DNA of 64,000 bases from Ptiloglossa arizonensis (lineage: Eukaryota; Arthropoda; Insecta; Hymenoptera; Colletidae): NCBI RefSeq assembly GCF_051014685.1, contig NW_027478723.1, positions 434,001-498,000 on the forward strand, in the 5' to 3' direction. Made by a program: the position numbers and the translations under genes. Under the pieces are notes generated by a model. It made no database searches, had not been told where the DNA came from, and saw only the letters and a list, made by a program, of their open reading frames with translations. Within the stretch, counting starts at the first letter, position 1; each line of letters starts with the position of its first letter. Shown here piece by piece: positions 37,450 to 51,200 of this stretch.

Positions 37450-39374
37450 CTCCCGATTACAACGGTATGTGTAGTTTTCGCCTAGGCCGTTCTAGTTATT
37501 CGTTTCGAGCATCAGAACTGCGAAAATTTTGAGTTTCTCAAGCGTTTCTTACCTCCAAGCTGCCATATCTCGCGAACCGATTGACCAATCCACAAAATTT
37601 CTGTTGCATCTGAAAGTAGAAACTCTCCCGATTACAACGGTAGGTGTAGTCTTCCCCTAGGCCGTTCCAGTTATTCATTTCGAGCATCAGAACTGCGAAA
37701 ATTTTGAGTTTCTCAAGCGTTCCTTACCTCCAAACTGCCATATCTCGCGAACGGATTGACCAATCCGCAAAATTTCTGTTGCATCTGAAAGTAGAAACTC
37801 GCCCGATTACAACGGTATGCGCACTTTGCCCCTAGGCCGTTCCAGTTATTCGTGTCGAGCATCAGAACTCCGAAAATATTGAGTTTCTCAAGCGTTTCTT
37901 ACCTCCAAACTGCCATATCTCGCGAACGGATTGACCAATCCGCAAAATTTCTGTTGCATCTGAAAGTAGAAACTCGCCCGATTACAACGATATGCGCTCT
38001 TTTCCCCTAGGCCGTTCTAGTTTTTCGTTTCGAGCATCAGAACTGCCAAAATTTTGAGTTTCTCAAGCGTTTCTTACTTCCAAACTGCCACATCTCGCGA
38101 ACGGATCGACCAATCCGCAAAATTTCTGTTGCATCTGAAAGTAGAAACTCGCCCGATTACAAAGGTATGCGCACTTTGCCCCTAGGCCGTTCTAGTTATT
38201 CGTGTCGAGCATCAGAACTGCGAAAATTTTGAGTTTCTCAAGCGTTTCTTACCTCCAAACTGCCATATCTCGCGAAAGGATTGACCAATCCGCATAATTT
38301 CTGTTGCATCTGAAAGTAGAAACTCGTCCGATTACAACGGTATGCGTACTTCTCCCCTAGGCCGTTCTAGTCATTCGTGTCGAGCATCAGAACTGCGAAA
38401 ATTTTGAGTTTCTCAAGCGTTTCTTACCTCCCAACTGCCATATCTCGCGAACGGATTGACCAATCCGCAAAATTTCTGTTGCATCTGAAAGTAGAAACTC
38501 GCCCGATTACAACGGTAGGTGTAGTTTTCCCCTAGGCCGTTCTAGTTATTCGTTTCGAGCATCAAAACTGCGAAAATTTTGAGTTTCTCAAGCGTTTCTT
38601 ATCTCCAAACTGCCATATCACGCGAACGGATTGAGCAATCCGCAAAATTTCCGTGCCATCTGAAAGCAGAAACTCGCCCGATTACAACGGTATGCGTACT
38701 TCTCCCCTAGGCCGTTCTAGTTATTCGTTTCGAGCATCAGAACTGCGAAAATTTTGAGTTTCTCAAGCGTTTCTTACATCCAAACGGCCATATCTCGCGA
38801 ACGATTTGACCAATCCGCATAATTTCTGTTGCATCTGAAAGTAGAAACTCGCCCGATTACAACGGTATGCGCACTTTGCCCCTAGGCGGTTCTAGTTATT
38901 CGTGTCGAGCATCAGAACTCCGAAAATTTTGAGTTTCTCAAGCGTTTCTTACCTCCAAGCTGCCATATCTCGCGAACGAATTGACCAATCCGCAAAATTT
39001 CTGTTGCATCTGAAAGTAGAAACTCTCCCGATTACAACGGTATGTGTAGTTTTCGCCTAGGCCGTTCTAGTTATTCGTTTCGAGCATCAGAACTGCGAAA
39101 ATTTTGAGTTTCTCAAGCGTTTCTTACCTCCAAGCTGCCATATCTCGCGAACCGATTGACCAATCCGCAAAATTTCTGTTGCATCTGAAAGTAGAAACTC
39201 TCCCGATTACAACGGTAGGTGTAGTCTTCCCCTAGGCCGTTCCAGTTATTCATTTCGAGCATCAGAACTGCGAAAATTTTGAGTTTCTCAAGCGTTCCTT
39301 ACCTCCAAACTGCCATATCTCGCGAACGGATTGACCAATCCGCAAAATTTCTGTTGCATCTGAAAGTAGAAACA

Positions 39375-42300
39375 CGCCCGATTACAACGGTATGCGCACT
39401 TTGCCCCTAGGCCGTTCTAGTTATTCGTGTCGAGCATCAGAACTGCGAAAATTTTGAGTTTCTCAAGCGTTTCTTACCTCAAAACTGCCATATCTCGCGA
39501 ACGGATTGACCAATCCGCATAATTTCTGTTGCATCTGAAAGTAGAGACTCGCCCGATTACAACGGTATGCGCACGTTTCCCCTAGACGGTTCTAGTTATT
39601 CGTTTCGAGCATCAGAACTGCGAAAATTTTGAGTTTCTCAAGCGTTTCTTACCTCCAAACTGCCATATCTCGCGAACGGATTGATCAATCCGCAAAATTT
39701 CTGTTGCATCTGAAAGTAGAAACTCGCCCGATTACAACGGTATGCGCACTTTTCCACTAGGAGGTTCTAGTTATTCGTTTCGAGCATCAGAAATGCGAAA
39801 ATTTTGAGTTTCTCAAGCGTTTCTTACTTCCAAACTGCCATATCTCGCGAACGGATTGACCAATCCGCAAAATTTCTGTTGCATCTGAAAGTAGAATCTC
39901 GCCCGATTACAACGGTAGGTGTAGTTTTCCCCTAGGCCGTTCTAGTTATTCGTTTCGAGCATCAGAACTGCGAAAATTTTGAGTTTCTCAAGCGTTTCTT
40001 ATCTCCAAACTGCCATATCTCCCGTACGGATTGATCAATCCACAAAATTTCTGTTGCATCTGAAAGTAGAAACTCGCCCGATTACAACGGTATGCGCACC
40101 TTTCCCCTAGGCCGTTCTAGTTATTCGTGTCGAGCATCAGAACTGCGAAAATCTTGAGTTTCTCAAGCGTTTCTTACCTCCAAACTGCCATATCTCGCGA
40201 ACGGATTGACCAATCCGCAAAATTTCTGTTGCGTCTGAAAGTAGAAACTCGCCCGATTACAACGGTATGCGCACTTTGCGCCTAGGCCGTTCTAGTTATT
40301 CGTGTCGAGCATCAGAACTGCGAAAATTTTGAGTTTCTCAAGCGTTTCTTACCTCCAAACTGCCATATCTCGGGAACGGATTGACCAATCCGCATAATTT
40401 CTGTTGCATCTGAAAGTAGATACTCGCCCGATTACAACGGTATGCGCACTTTTCCCCTAGGCCGTTCTAGTTATTCGTTTCGAGCATCAGAACTGCGAAA
40501 ATTTTGAGTTTCTCAAGCGTTTCTTACATCCAAACGGCCATATCACGCGAAAGGATTGACCAATCCGCATAATTTCTGTTGCATCTGAAAGTAGAAACTC
40601 GTCCGATTACAACGGTATGCGTACTTCTTCCCTAGGCCGTTCTAGTCATTCGTTTCGAGCATCAGAACTGCGAAAATTTTGAGTTTCTCAAGCGTTTCTT
40701 ACTTCCAAACTGCCACATCTCGCGAACGGATCGACCAATCCGCAAAATTTCTGTTGCATCTGAAAGTAGAAACTTGCCCGATTACAACGGTATGCGCACT
40801 TTGCCCCTAGGCCGTTCTAGTTATTCGTGTCGAGCATCAGAACTCCGAAAATTTTGAGTTTCTCAAGCGTTTCTTACCTCCAAACTGCCATATCTCGCGA
40901 ACGGATTGACCAATCCGCAAAATTTCTGTTGCATCTGAAAGTAGAATCTCGCCCGATTACAACGGTAGGTGTAGTTTTCCCCTAGGCCGTTCTAGTTATT
41001 CGTTTCGAGCATCAAAACTGCGAAAATTTTGAGTTTCTCAAGCGTTTCTTATCTCCAAACTGCCATATCACGCGAACGGATTGAGCAATCCGCAAAATTT
41101 CCGTGCCATCTGAAAGCAGAAACTCGCCCGATTACAACGGTATGCGTACTTCTCCCCTAGGCCGTTCTAGTTATTCGTTTCGAGCATCAGAACTGCGAAA
41201 ATTTTGAGTTTCTCAAGCGTTTCTTACATCCAAACGGCCATATCTCGCGAACGATTTGACCAATCCGCATAATTTCTGTTGCATCTGAAAGTAGAAACTC
41301 GCCCGATTACAACGGTATGCGCACTTTGCCCCTAGGCGGTTCTAGTTATTCGTGTCGAGCATCAGAACTCCGAAAATTTTGAGTTTCTCAAGCGTTTCTT
41401 ACCTCCAAGCTGCCATATCTCGCGAACGAATTGACCAATCCGCAAAATTTCTGTTGCATCTGAAAGTAGAAACTCTCCCGATTACAACGGTATGTGTAGT
41501 TTTCGCCTAGGCCGTTCTAGTTATTCGTTTCGAGCATCAGAACTGCGAAAATTTTGAGTTTCTCAAGCGTTTCTTACCTCCAAGCTGCCATATCTCGCGA
41601 ACCGATTGACCAATCCGCAAAATTTCTGTTGCATCTGAAAGTAGAAACTCTCCCGATTACAACGGTAGGTGTAGTCTTCCCCTAGGCCGTTCCAGTTATT
41701 CATTTCGAGCATCAGAACTGCGAAAATTTTGAGTTTCTCAAGCGTTCCTTACCTCCAAACTGCCATATCTCGCGAACGGATTGACCAATCCGCAAAATTT
41801 CTGTTGCATCTGAAAGTAGAAACTCGCCCGATTACAACGATATGCGCACTTTTCCCCTAGGCCGTTCTAGTTTTTCGTTTCGAGCATCAGAACTGCCAAA
41901 ATTTTGAGTTTCTCAAGCGTTTCTTACTTCCAAACTGCCACATCTCGCGAACGGATCGACCAATCCGCAAAATTTCTGTTGCATCTGAAAGTAGAAACTT
42001 GCCCGATTACAACGGTATGCGCACTTTGCCCCTAGGCCGTTCTAGTTATTCGTGTCGAGCATCAGAACTCCGAAAATTTTGAGTTTCTCAAGCGTTTCTT
42101 ACCTCCAAACTGCCATATCTCGCGAACGGATTGACCAATCCGCAAAATTTCTGTTGCATCTGACAGTAGAAACTCGCCCGATTACAACGGTAGGTGTAGT
42201 TTTCCCCTAGGAAGTTCTAGTTACTCGTTTCGAGCATCAAAACTGCGAAAATTTTGAGTTTCTCAAGCGTTTCTTATCTCCAAACTGCCATATCACGCGA

Positions 42301-44448
42301 ACGGATTGAGCAATCCGCAAAATTTCTGTGCCATCTGAAAGTAGAAACTCGCCCGATTACAACGGTATGCGTACTTCTCCCCTAGGCCGTTCTAGTTATT
42401 CGTTTCGAGCATCAGAACTGCGAAAATTTTGAGTTTCTCAAGCGTTTCTTACATCTAAACGGCCATATCTCGCGAACGATTTGACCAATCCGCAAAATTT
42501 TGTTGCATCTGAAAGTAGAAACTCTCCCGATTACAACGGTATGTGTAGTTTTCGCCTAGGCCGTTCTAGTTATTCGTTTCGAGCATCAGAACTGCGAAAA
42601 TTTTGAGTTTCTCAAGCGTTTCTTACCTCCAAGCTGCCATATCTCGCGAACCGATTGACCAATCCACAAAATTTCTGTTGCATCTGAAAGTAGAAACTCT
42701 CCCGATTACAACGGTAGGTGTAGTCTTCCCCTAGGCCGTTCCAGTTATTCATTTCGAGCATCAGAACTGCGAAAATTTTGAGTTTCTCAAGCGTTCCTTA
42801 CCTCCAAACTGCCATATCTCGCGAACGGATTGACCAATCCGCAAAATTTCTGTTGCATCTGAAAGTAGAAACTCGCCCGATTACAACGGTATGCGCACTT
42901 TGCCCCTAGGCCGTTCCAGTTATTCGTGTCGAGCATCAGAACTCCGAAAATATTGAGTTTCTCAAGCGTTTCTTACCTCCAAACTGCCATATCTCGCGAA
43001 CGGATTGACCAATCCGCAAAATTTCTGTTGCATCTGAAAGTAGAAACTCGCCCGATTACAACGATATGCGCTCTTTTCCCCTAGGCCGTTCTAGTTTTTC
43101 GTTTCGAGCATCAGAACTGCCAAAATTTTGAGTTTCTCAAGCGTTTCTTACTTCCAAACTGCCACATCTCGCGAACGGATCGACCAATCCGCAAAATTTC
43201 TGTTGCATCTGAAAGTAGAAACTCGCCCGATTACAAAGGTATGCGCACTTTGCCCCTAGGCCGTTCTAGTTATTCGTGTCGAGCATCAGAACTGCGAAAA
43301 TTTTGAGTTTCTCAAGCGTTTCTTACCTCCAAACTGCCATATCTCGCGAAAGGATTGACCAATCCGCATAATTTCTGTTGCATCTGAAAGTAGAAACTCG
43401 TCCGATTACAACGGTATGCGTACTTCTCCCCTAGGCCGTTCTAGTCATTCGTGTCGAGCATCAGAACTGCGAAAATTTTGAGTTTCTCAAGCGTTTCTTA
43501 CCTCCCAACTGCCATATCTCGCGAACGGATTGACCAATCCGCAAAATTTCTGTTGCATCTGAAAGTAGAAACTCGCCCGATTACAACGGTAGGTGTAGTT
43601 TTCCCCTAGGCCGTTCTAGTTATTCGTTTCGAGCATCAAAACTGCGAAAATTTTGAGTTTCTCAAGCGTTTCTTATCTCCAAACTGCCATATCACGCGAA
43701 CGGATTGAGCAATCCGCAAAATTTCCGTGCCATCTGAAAGCAGAAACTCGCCCGATTACAACGGTATGCGTACTTCTCCCCTAGGCCGTTCTAGTTATTC
43801 GTTTCGAGCATCAGAACTGCGAAAATTTTGAGTTTCTCAAGCGTTTCTTACATCCAAACGGCCATATCTCGCGAACGATTTGACCAATCCGCATAATTTC
43901 TGTTGCATCTGAAAGTAGAAACTCGCCCGATTACAACGGTATGCGCACTTTGCCCCTAGGCGGTTCTAGTTATTCGTGTCGAGCATCAGAACTCCGAAAA
44001 TTTTGAGTTTCTCAAGCGTTTCTTACCTCCAAGCTGCCATATCTCGCGAACGAATTGACCAATCCGCAAAATTTCTGTTGCATCTGAAAGTAGAAACTCT
44101 CCCGATTACAACGGTATGTGTAGTTTTCGCCTAGGCCGTTCTAGTTATTCGTTTCGAGCATCAGAACTGCGAAAATTTTGAGTTTCTCAAGCGTTTCTTA
44201 CCTCCAAGCTGCCATATCTCGCGAACCGATTGACCAATCCGCAAAATTTCTGTTGCATCTGAAAGTAGAAACTCTCCCGATTACAACGGTAGGTGTAGTC
44301 TTCCCCTAGGCCGTTCCAGTTATTCATTTCGAGCATCAGAACTGCGAAAATTTTGAGTTTCTCAAGCGTTCCTTACCTCCAAACTGCCATATCTCGCGAA
44401 CGGATTGACCAATCCGCAAAATTTCTGTTGCATCTGAAAGTAGAAACT
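39375..44448. repeat. 29-monomer segment, copy 2 (5,074 bp)
   Basis: Repeats 34301-39374 with all private marks I checked: agactcgccc and cacgtttcc (39550), cacctttcc (40075), the gcgcc/tctcggg seam unit (40250), cttcttccc (40600), the 174-bp monomer (42350) and acaaaggtatg (43224 unit). I saw no confirmed difference from copy 1. After it, the array continues from the tenth third-family unit at 44449 instead of restarting with L. Confidence 0.88.
42350..42523. repeat. 174-bp monomer, copy 2
   Basis: Has the same missing base and acatctaaacgg mark as 37276-37449, at a distance of 5,074 bp. It supports descent by segment duplication rather than an independent deletion. Confidence 0.9.
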
Positions 44449-46197
44449 CGCCCGATTACAACGATATGCGCACTTTTCCCCTAGGCCGTTCTAGTTTTTC
44501 GTTTCGAGCATCAGAACTGCCAAAATTTTGAGTTTCTCAAGCGTTTCTTACTTCCAAACTGCCACATCTCGCGAACGGATCGACCAATCCGCAAAATTTC
44601 TGTTGCATCTGAAAGTAGAAACTTGCCCGATTACAACGGTATGCGCACTTTGCCCCTAGGCCGTTCTAGTTATTCGTGTCGAGCATCAGAACTCCGAAAA
44701 TTTTGAGTTTCTCAAGCGTTTCTTACCTCCAAACTGCCATATCTCGCGAACGGATTGACCAATCCGCAAAATTTCTGTTGCATCTGACAGTAGAAACTCG
44801 CCCGATTACAACGGTAGGTGTAGTTTTCCCCTAGGAAGTTCTAGTTACTCGTTTCGAGCATCAAAACTGCGAAAATTTTGAGTTTCTCAAGCGTTTCTTA
44901 TCTCCAAACTGCCATATCACGCGAACGGATTGAGCAATCCGCAAAATTTCTGTGCCATCTGAAAGTAGAAACTCGCCCGATTACAACGGTATGCGTACTT
45001 CTCCCCTAGGCCGTTCTAGTTATTCGTTTCGAGCATCAGAACTGCGAAAATTTTGAGTTTCTCAAGCGTTTCTTACATCTAAACGGCCATATCTCGCGAA
45101 CGATTTGACCAATCCGCAAAATTTTGTTGCATCTGAAAGTAGAAACTCTCCCGATTACAACGGTATGTGTAGTTTTCGCCTAGGCCGTTCTAGTTATTCG
45201 TTTCGAGCATCAGAACTGCGAAAATTTTGAGTTTCTCAAGCGTTTCTTACCTCCAAGCTGCCATATCTCGCGAACCGATTGACCAATCCACAAAATTTCT
45301 GTTGCATCTGAAAGTAGAAACTCTCCCGATTACAACGGTAGGTGTAGTCTTCCCCTAGGCCGTTCCAGTTATTCATTTCGAGCATCAGAACTGCGAAAAT
45401 TTTGAGTTTCTCAAGCGTTCCTTACCTCCAAACTGCCATATCTCGCGAACGGATTGACCAATCCGCAAAATTTCTGTTGCATCTGAAAGTAGAAACTCGC
45501 CCGATTACAACGGTATGCGCACTTTGCCCCTAGGCCGTTCCAGTTATTCGTGTCGAGCATCAGAACTCCGAAAATATTGAGTTTCTCAAGCGTTTCTTAC
45601 CTCCAAACTGCCATATCTCGCGAACGGATTGACCAATCCGCAAAATTTCTGTTGCATCTGAAAGTAGAAACTCGCCCGATTACAACGATATGCGCTCTTT
45701 TCCCCTAGGCCGTTCTAGTTTTTCGTTTCGAGCATCAGAACTGCCAAAATTTTGAGTTTCTCAAGCGTTTCTTACTTCCAAACTGCCACATCTCGCGAAC
45801 GGATCGACCAATCCGCAAAATTTCTGTTGCATCTGAAAGTAGAAACTCGCCCGATTACAACGGTATGCGCACTTTGCCCCTAGGCCGTTCTAGTTATTCG
45901 TGTCGAGCATCAGAACTGCGAAAATTTTGAGTTTCTCAAGCGTTTCTTACCTCCAAACTGCCATATCTCGCGAAAGGATTGACCAATCCGCATAATTTCT
46001 GTTGCATCTGAAAGTAGAAACTCGTCCGATTACAACGGTATGCGTACTTCTCCCCTAGGCCGTTCTAGTCATTCGTGTCGAGCATCAGAACTGCGAAAAT
46101 TTTGAGTTTCTCAAGCGTTTCTTACCTCCCAACTGCCATATCTCGCGAACGGATTGACCAATCCGCAAAATTTCTGTTGCATCTGAAAGTAGAAACT
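44449..46197. repeat. Third partial copy of the third-family segment (2,624-bp shift)
   Basis: The ten units here repeat those starting at 41825, at an offset of 2,624 bp (15 monomers, one of them 174 bp). The tagged short monomer is at 44974-45147. One visible difference is acaacggtatg at 45848, where the earlier copies have acaaaggtatg. The next unit (46198) is a hybrid that leaves the series. Confidence 0.85.
44974..45147. repeat. 174-bp monomer, copy 3
   Basis: Shows the same single-base deletion and linked acatctaaacgg. It lies 2,624 bp after copy 2. From here to the end of the window, unit starts are three bases earlier than the initial phase, and I found no further net shift. Confidence 0.9.
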
Positions 46198-48297
46198 CGC
46201 CCGATTACAACGGTAGGTGTAGTTTTCCCCTAGGCCGTTCTAGTTATTCGTTTCGAGCATCAGAACTGCGAAAATTTTGAGTTTCTCAAGCGTTTCTTAC
46301 TTCCAAACTGCCACATCTCGCGAACGGATCGACCAATCCGCAAAATTTCTGTAGCATCTGAAAGTAGAAACTTGCCCGATTACAACGGTATGCGCACTTT
46401 GCCCCTAGGCCGTTCTAGTTATTCGTTTCGAGCATCAGAACGGCGAAAATTTTGAGTTTCTCAAGCGTTTCTTACATCCAAACGGCCATATCTCGCGAAC
46501 GATTTGACCAATCCGCATAATTTCTGTTGCATCTGAAAGTAGAAACTCGCCCAATTACAACGGTATGCGCAATTTTCCCCTAGGCCGTTCTAGTTATTCG
46601 TTTCGAGCATCAGAACTGCGAAAATTTTGAGTTTCTCAAGCGTTTCTTACATCCAAACGGCCATATCTCGCGAACGATTTGACCAATCCGCATAATTTCT
46701 GTTGCATCTGAAAGTAGAACCTCGCCCGATTACAAGGGTATGCGCACTTTGCCCCTAGGCCGTTCTAGTTATTCGTGTCGAGCATCAGAACTCCGAAAAT
46801 TTTGAGTTTCTCAAGCGTTTCTTACATCCAAACGGCCATATCTCGCGAACGATTTGACCAATCCGCATAATTTCTGTTGCATCTGAAAGTAGAACCTCGC
46901 CCGATTACAAGGGTATGCGCACTTTGCCCCTAGGCCGTTCCAGTTATTCGTGTCGAGCATCAGAACTCCGAAAATCTTGAGTTTCTCAAGCGTTTCTTAA
47001 TTCCAAACTGCCACATCTCGCGAACGGATTGACCAATCCGCAAAATTTTTGTTGCATTTGAAAGTAGAAACTCGCCCGATTACAACGGTATGCGCACTTT
47101 GCGCCTAGGCCGTTCTAGTTATTCGTGTCGAGCATCAGAACTGCGAAAATTTTGAGTTTCTCAAGCGTTTCTTACATCCAAACGGCCATATCTCGCGAAC
47201 GATTTGACCAATGCGCATAATTTCTGTTGCATCTGAAAGTAGAAACTCGCCCGATTACAACGGTATGCGCACTTTGCCCCTAGGCCGTTCTAGTTATTCG
47301 TGTCGAGCATCAGAACTCCGAAAATTTTGAGTTTCTCAAGCGTTTCTTACCTCCAAGCTGCCATATCTCGCGAACGAATTGACCAATCCGCAAAATTTCT
47401 GTTGCATCTGAAAGTAGAAACTCTCCCGATTACAACGGTATGTGTAGTTTTCGCCTAGGCCGTTCTAGTTATTCGTTTCGAGCATCAGAACGGCGAAAAT
47501 TTTGAGTTTCTCAAGCGTTTCTTACATCCAAACGGCCATATCTCGCGAACGATTTGACCAATCCGCATAATTTCTGTTGCATCTGAAAGCAGAAACTCGC
47601 CCGATTACAACGGTATGCGCACTTTGCGCCTAGGCCGTTCTAGTTATTCGTGTCGAGCATCAGAACTGCGAAAATTTTGAGTTTCTCAAGCGTTTCTTAC
47701 CTCCAAACTGCCATATCTTGGGAACGGATTGACCAATCCGCATAATTTCTGTTGCATCTGAAAGTAGAAACTCGCCCGATTACAACGGTATGCGCACTTT
47801 TCCCCTAGGCCGTTCTAGTTATTCGTTTCGAGCATCAGAACTGCGAAAATTTTGAGTTTCTCAAGCGTTTCTTACATCCAAACGGCCATATCACGCGAAC
47901 GGATTGACCAATCCGCATAATTTCTGTTGCATCTGAAAGTAGAAACTCGCCCGATTGCAACGATATGCGCACTTTTCCCCTAGGCCGTTCTAGTTTTTCG
48001 TTTCGAGCATCAGAACTGCCAAAATTTTGAGTTTCTCAAGCGTTTCTTACTTCCAAACTGCCACATCTCGCGAACGGATCGACCAATCCGCAAAATTTCT
48101 GTAGCATCTGAAAGTAGAAACTTGCCCGATTACAACGGTATGCGCACTTTGCCCCTAGGCCGTTCTAGTTATTCGTGTCGAGCATCAGAACTCCGAAAAT
48201 TTTGAGTTTCTCAAGCGTTTCTTACCTCCAAACTGCCATATCTCGCGAACGGATTGACCAATCCGCAAAATTTCTGTTGCATCTGACAGTAGAAACT
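46198..48297. repeat. Mosaic of K-, C- and third-family units
   Basis: Twelve monomers, beginning with a hybrid that has a gtaggtgtag front and a cacatc/ggatcgacc rear ending aaactt. Units at 46373 and 47423 carry gaacggcg. The neighbours at 46723 and 46898 both start with an acctcgcccg boundary and caagggtatg, a one-monomer duplication. The eight units 46898-48297 recur at 61948-63347 (offset 15,050 bp), with shared ttttgttgcatttg and the rare ccaatgcgcat. Confidence 0.8.
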
Positions 48298-51200
48298 CGC
48301 CCGATTACAACGGTAGGTGTAGTTTTCCCCTAGGAAGTTCTAGTTACTCGTTTCGAGCATCAAAACTGCGAAAATTTTGAGTTTCTCAAGCGTTTCTTAT
48401 CTCCAAACTGCCATATCACGCGAACTTATTGAGCAATCCGCAAAATTTCTGTGACATCCGAAAGTAGAAACTCGCCCGATTACAACGGTATGCGTACTTC
48501 TCCCCTAGGCCGTTCTAGTTATTCGTTTCGAGCATCAGAACTGCGAAAATTTTGAGTTTCTCAAGCGTTTCTTACATCCAAACGGCCATATCTCGCGAAC
48601 GATTTGACCAATCCGCATAATTTCTGTTGCATCTGAAAGTAGAAACTCGCCCGATTACAACGGTATGCGCACTTTGCGCCTAGGCCGTTCTAGTTATTCG
48701 TGTCGAGCATCAGAACTGCGAAAATTTTGAGTTTCTCAAGCGTTTCTTACCTCCAAACTGCCATATCTCGCGAACGGATTGACCAATCCGCAAAATTTCT
48801 GTTGCATCTGAAAGTAGAAACTCGCCCGATTACAACGATATGCGCACTTTTCCCCTAGACCGTTCTAGTTTTTCGTTTCGAGCATCAGAACTGCCAAAAT
48901 TTTGAGTTTCTCAAGCGTTTCTTACTTCCAAACTGCCACATCTCGCGAACGGATCGACCAATCCGCAAAATTTCTGTTGCATCTGAAAGTAGAAACTCGC
49001 CCGATTACAACGGAATGCGCACTTTGCCCCTAGGCCGTTCCAGTTATTCGTGTCGAGCATCAGAACTCCGAAAATCTTGAGTTTCTCAAGCGTTTCTTAA
49101 TTCCAAACTGCCACATCTCGCGAACGGATTGACCAATCCGCAAAATTTTTGTTGCATTTGAAAGTAGAAACTCGCCCGATTACAACGGTATGCGCACTTT
49201 TCCCCTAGGCCGTTCTAGTTATTCGTGTGGAGCATCAGAACTGCGAAAATTTTGAGTTTCTCAAGCGTTTCTTACCTCCAAACTGCCATATCTCGCGAAC
49301 GGATTGACCAATCCGCAAAATTTCTGTTGCGTCTGAAAGTAGAAACTCGCCCGATTACAACGGTATGCGCACTTTGCGCCTAGGCCGTTCTAGTTATTCG
49401 TGTCGAGCATCAGAACTGCGAAAATTTTGAGTTTCTCAAGCGTTTCTTACTTCCAAACTGCCATATCTCGCGAACGGATTGACCAATCCGCAAAATTTCT
49501 GTTGCGTCTGAAAGTAGAAACTCGCCCGATTACAACGGTATGCGCACTTTGCCCCTAGGCCGTTCTAGTTATTCGTGTCGAGCATCAGAACTCCGAAAAT
49601 TTTGAGTTTCTCAAGCGTTTCTTACCTCCAAACTGCCATATCTCGCGAACGGATTGACCAATCCGCAAAATTTCTGTTGCATCTGACAGTAGAAACTCGC
49701 CCGATTACAACGGTAGGTGTAGTTTTCCCCTAGGAAGTTCTAGTTACTCGTTTCGAGCATCAAAACTGCGAAAATTTTGAGTTTCTCAAGCGTTTCTTAT
49801 CTCCAAACTGCCATATCACGCGAACTTATTGAGCAATCCGCAAAATTTCTGTGCCATCCGAAAGTAGAAACTCGCCCGATTACAACGGTATGCGTACTTC
49901 TCCCCTAGGCCGTTCTAGTTATTCGTTTCGAGCATCAGAACTGCGAAAATTTTGAGTTTCTCAAGCGTTTCTTACATCCAAACGGCCATATCTCGCGAAC
50001 GATTTGACCAATCCGCATAATTTCTGTTGCATCTGAAAGTAGAAACTCGCCCGATTACAACGGTATGCGCACTTTGCGCCTAGGCCGTTCTAGTTATTCG
50101 TGTCGAGCATCAGAACTGCGAAAATTTTGAGTTTCTCAAGCGTTTCTTACCTCCAAACTGCCATATCTCGCGAACGGATTGACCAATCCGCAAAATTTCT
50201 GTTGCATCTGAAAGTAGAAACTCGCCCGATTACAACGATATGCGCACTTTTCCCCTAGGCCGTCCTAGTTTTTCGTTTCGAGCATCAGAACTGCCAAAAT
50301 TTTGAGTTTCTCAAGCGTTTCTTACTTCCAAACTGCCACATCTCGCGAACGGATCGACCAATCCGCAAAATTTCTGTTGCATCTGAAAGTAGAAACTCGC
50401 CCGATTACAACGGAATGCGCACTTTGCCCCTAGGCCGTTCCAGTTATTCGTGTCGAGCATCAGAACTCCGAAAATCTTGAGTTTCTCAAGCGTTTCTTAC
50501 TTCCAAACTGCCACATCTCGCGAACGGATTGACCAATCCGCAAAATTTCTGTTGCATCTGACAGTAGAAACTCGCCCGATTACAACGGTAGGTGTAGTTT
50601 TCCCCTAGGAAGTTCTAGTTACTCGTTTCGAGCATCAAAACTGCGAAAATTTTGAGTTTCTCAAGCGTTTCTTATCTCCAAACTGCCATATCACGCGAAC
50701 TTATTGAGCAATCCGCAAAATTTCTGTGACATCCGAAAGTAGAAACTCGCCCGATTACAACGGTATGCGTACTTCTCCCCTAGGCCGTTCTAGTTATTCT
50801 TTTCGAGCATCAGAACTGCGAAAATTTTGAGTTTCTCAAGCGTTTCTTACATCCAAACGGCCATATCTCGCGAACGATTTGACCAATCCGCATAATTTCT
50901 GTTGCATCTGAAAGTAGAAACTCGCCCGATTACAACGGTATGCGCACTTTGCGCCTAGGCCGTTCTAGTTATTCGTGTCGAGCATCAGAACTGCGAAAAT
51001 TTTGAGTTTCTCAAGCGTTTCTTACCTCCAAACTGCCATATCTCGCGAACGGATTGACCAATCCGCAAAATTTCTGTTGCATCTGAAAGTAGAAACTCGC
51101 CCGATTACAACGATATGCGCACTTTTCCCCTAGGCCGTCCTAGTTTTTCGTTTCGAGCATCAGAACTGCCAAAATTTTGAGTTTCTCAAGCGTTTCTTAC

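Larger units (their letters stand above)
34301..39374. repeat. 29-monomer segment, copy 1 (5,074 bp)
   Basis: Contains L-N-A-B/P-Q of the second family, then 19 monomers of a third family, then five of these again (38500-39374 repeat 35876-36750). Third-family marks include gcgcctagg with tctcggg (35176), cgcgaaagg with cgtccg (35351), ttccgtgcc with gcagaaact (35876), ctctcccg with ttttcgcc (36401), ttcatttcg with cgttcctt (36576), gtttttcg (36751) and aaaatattgag (37800). Length is 28 units of 175 plus one of 174. The next 5,074 bases repeat it. Confidence 0.88.
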
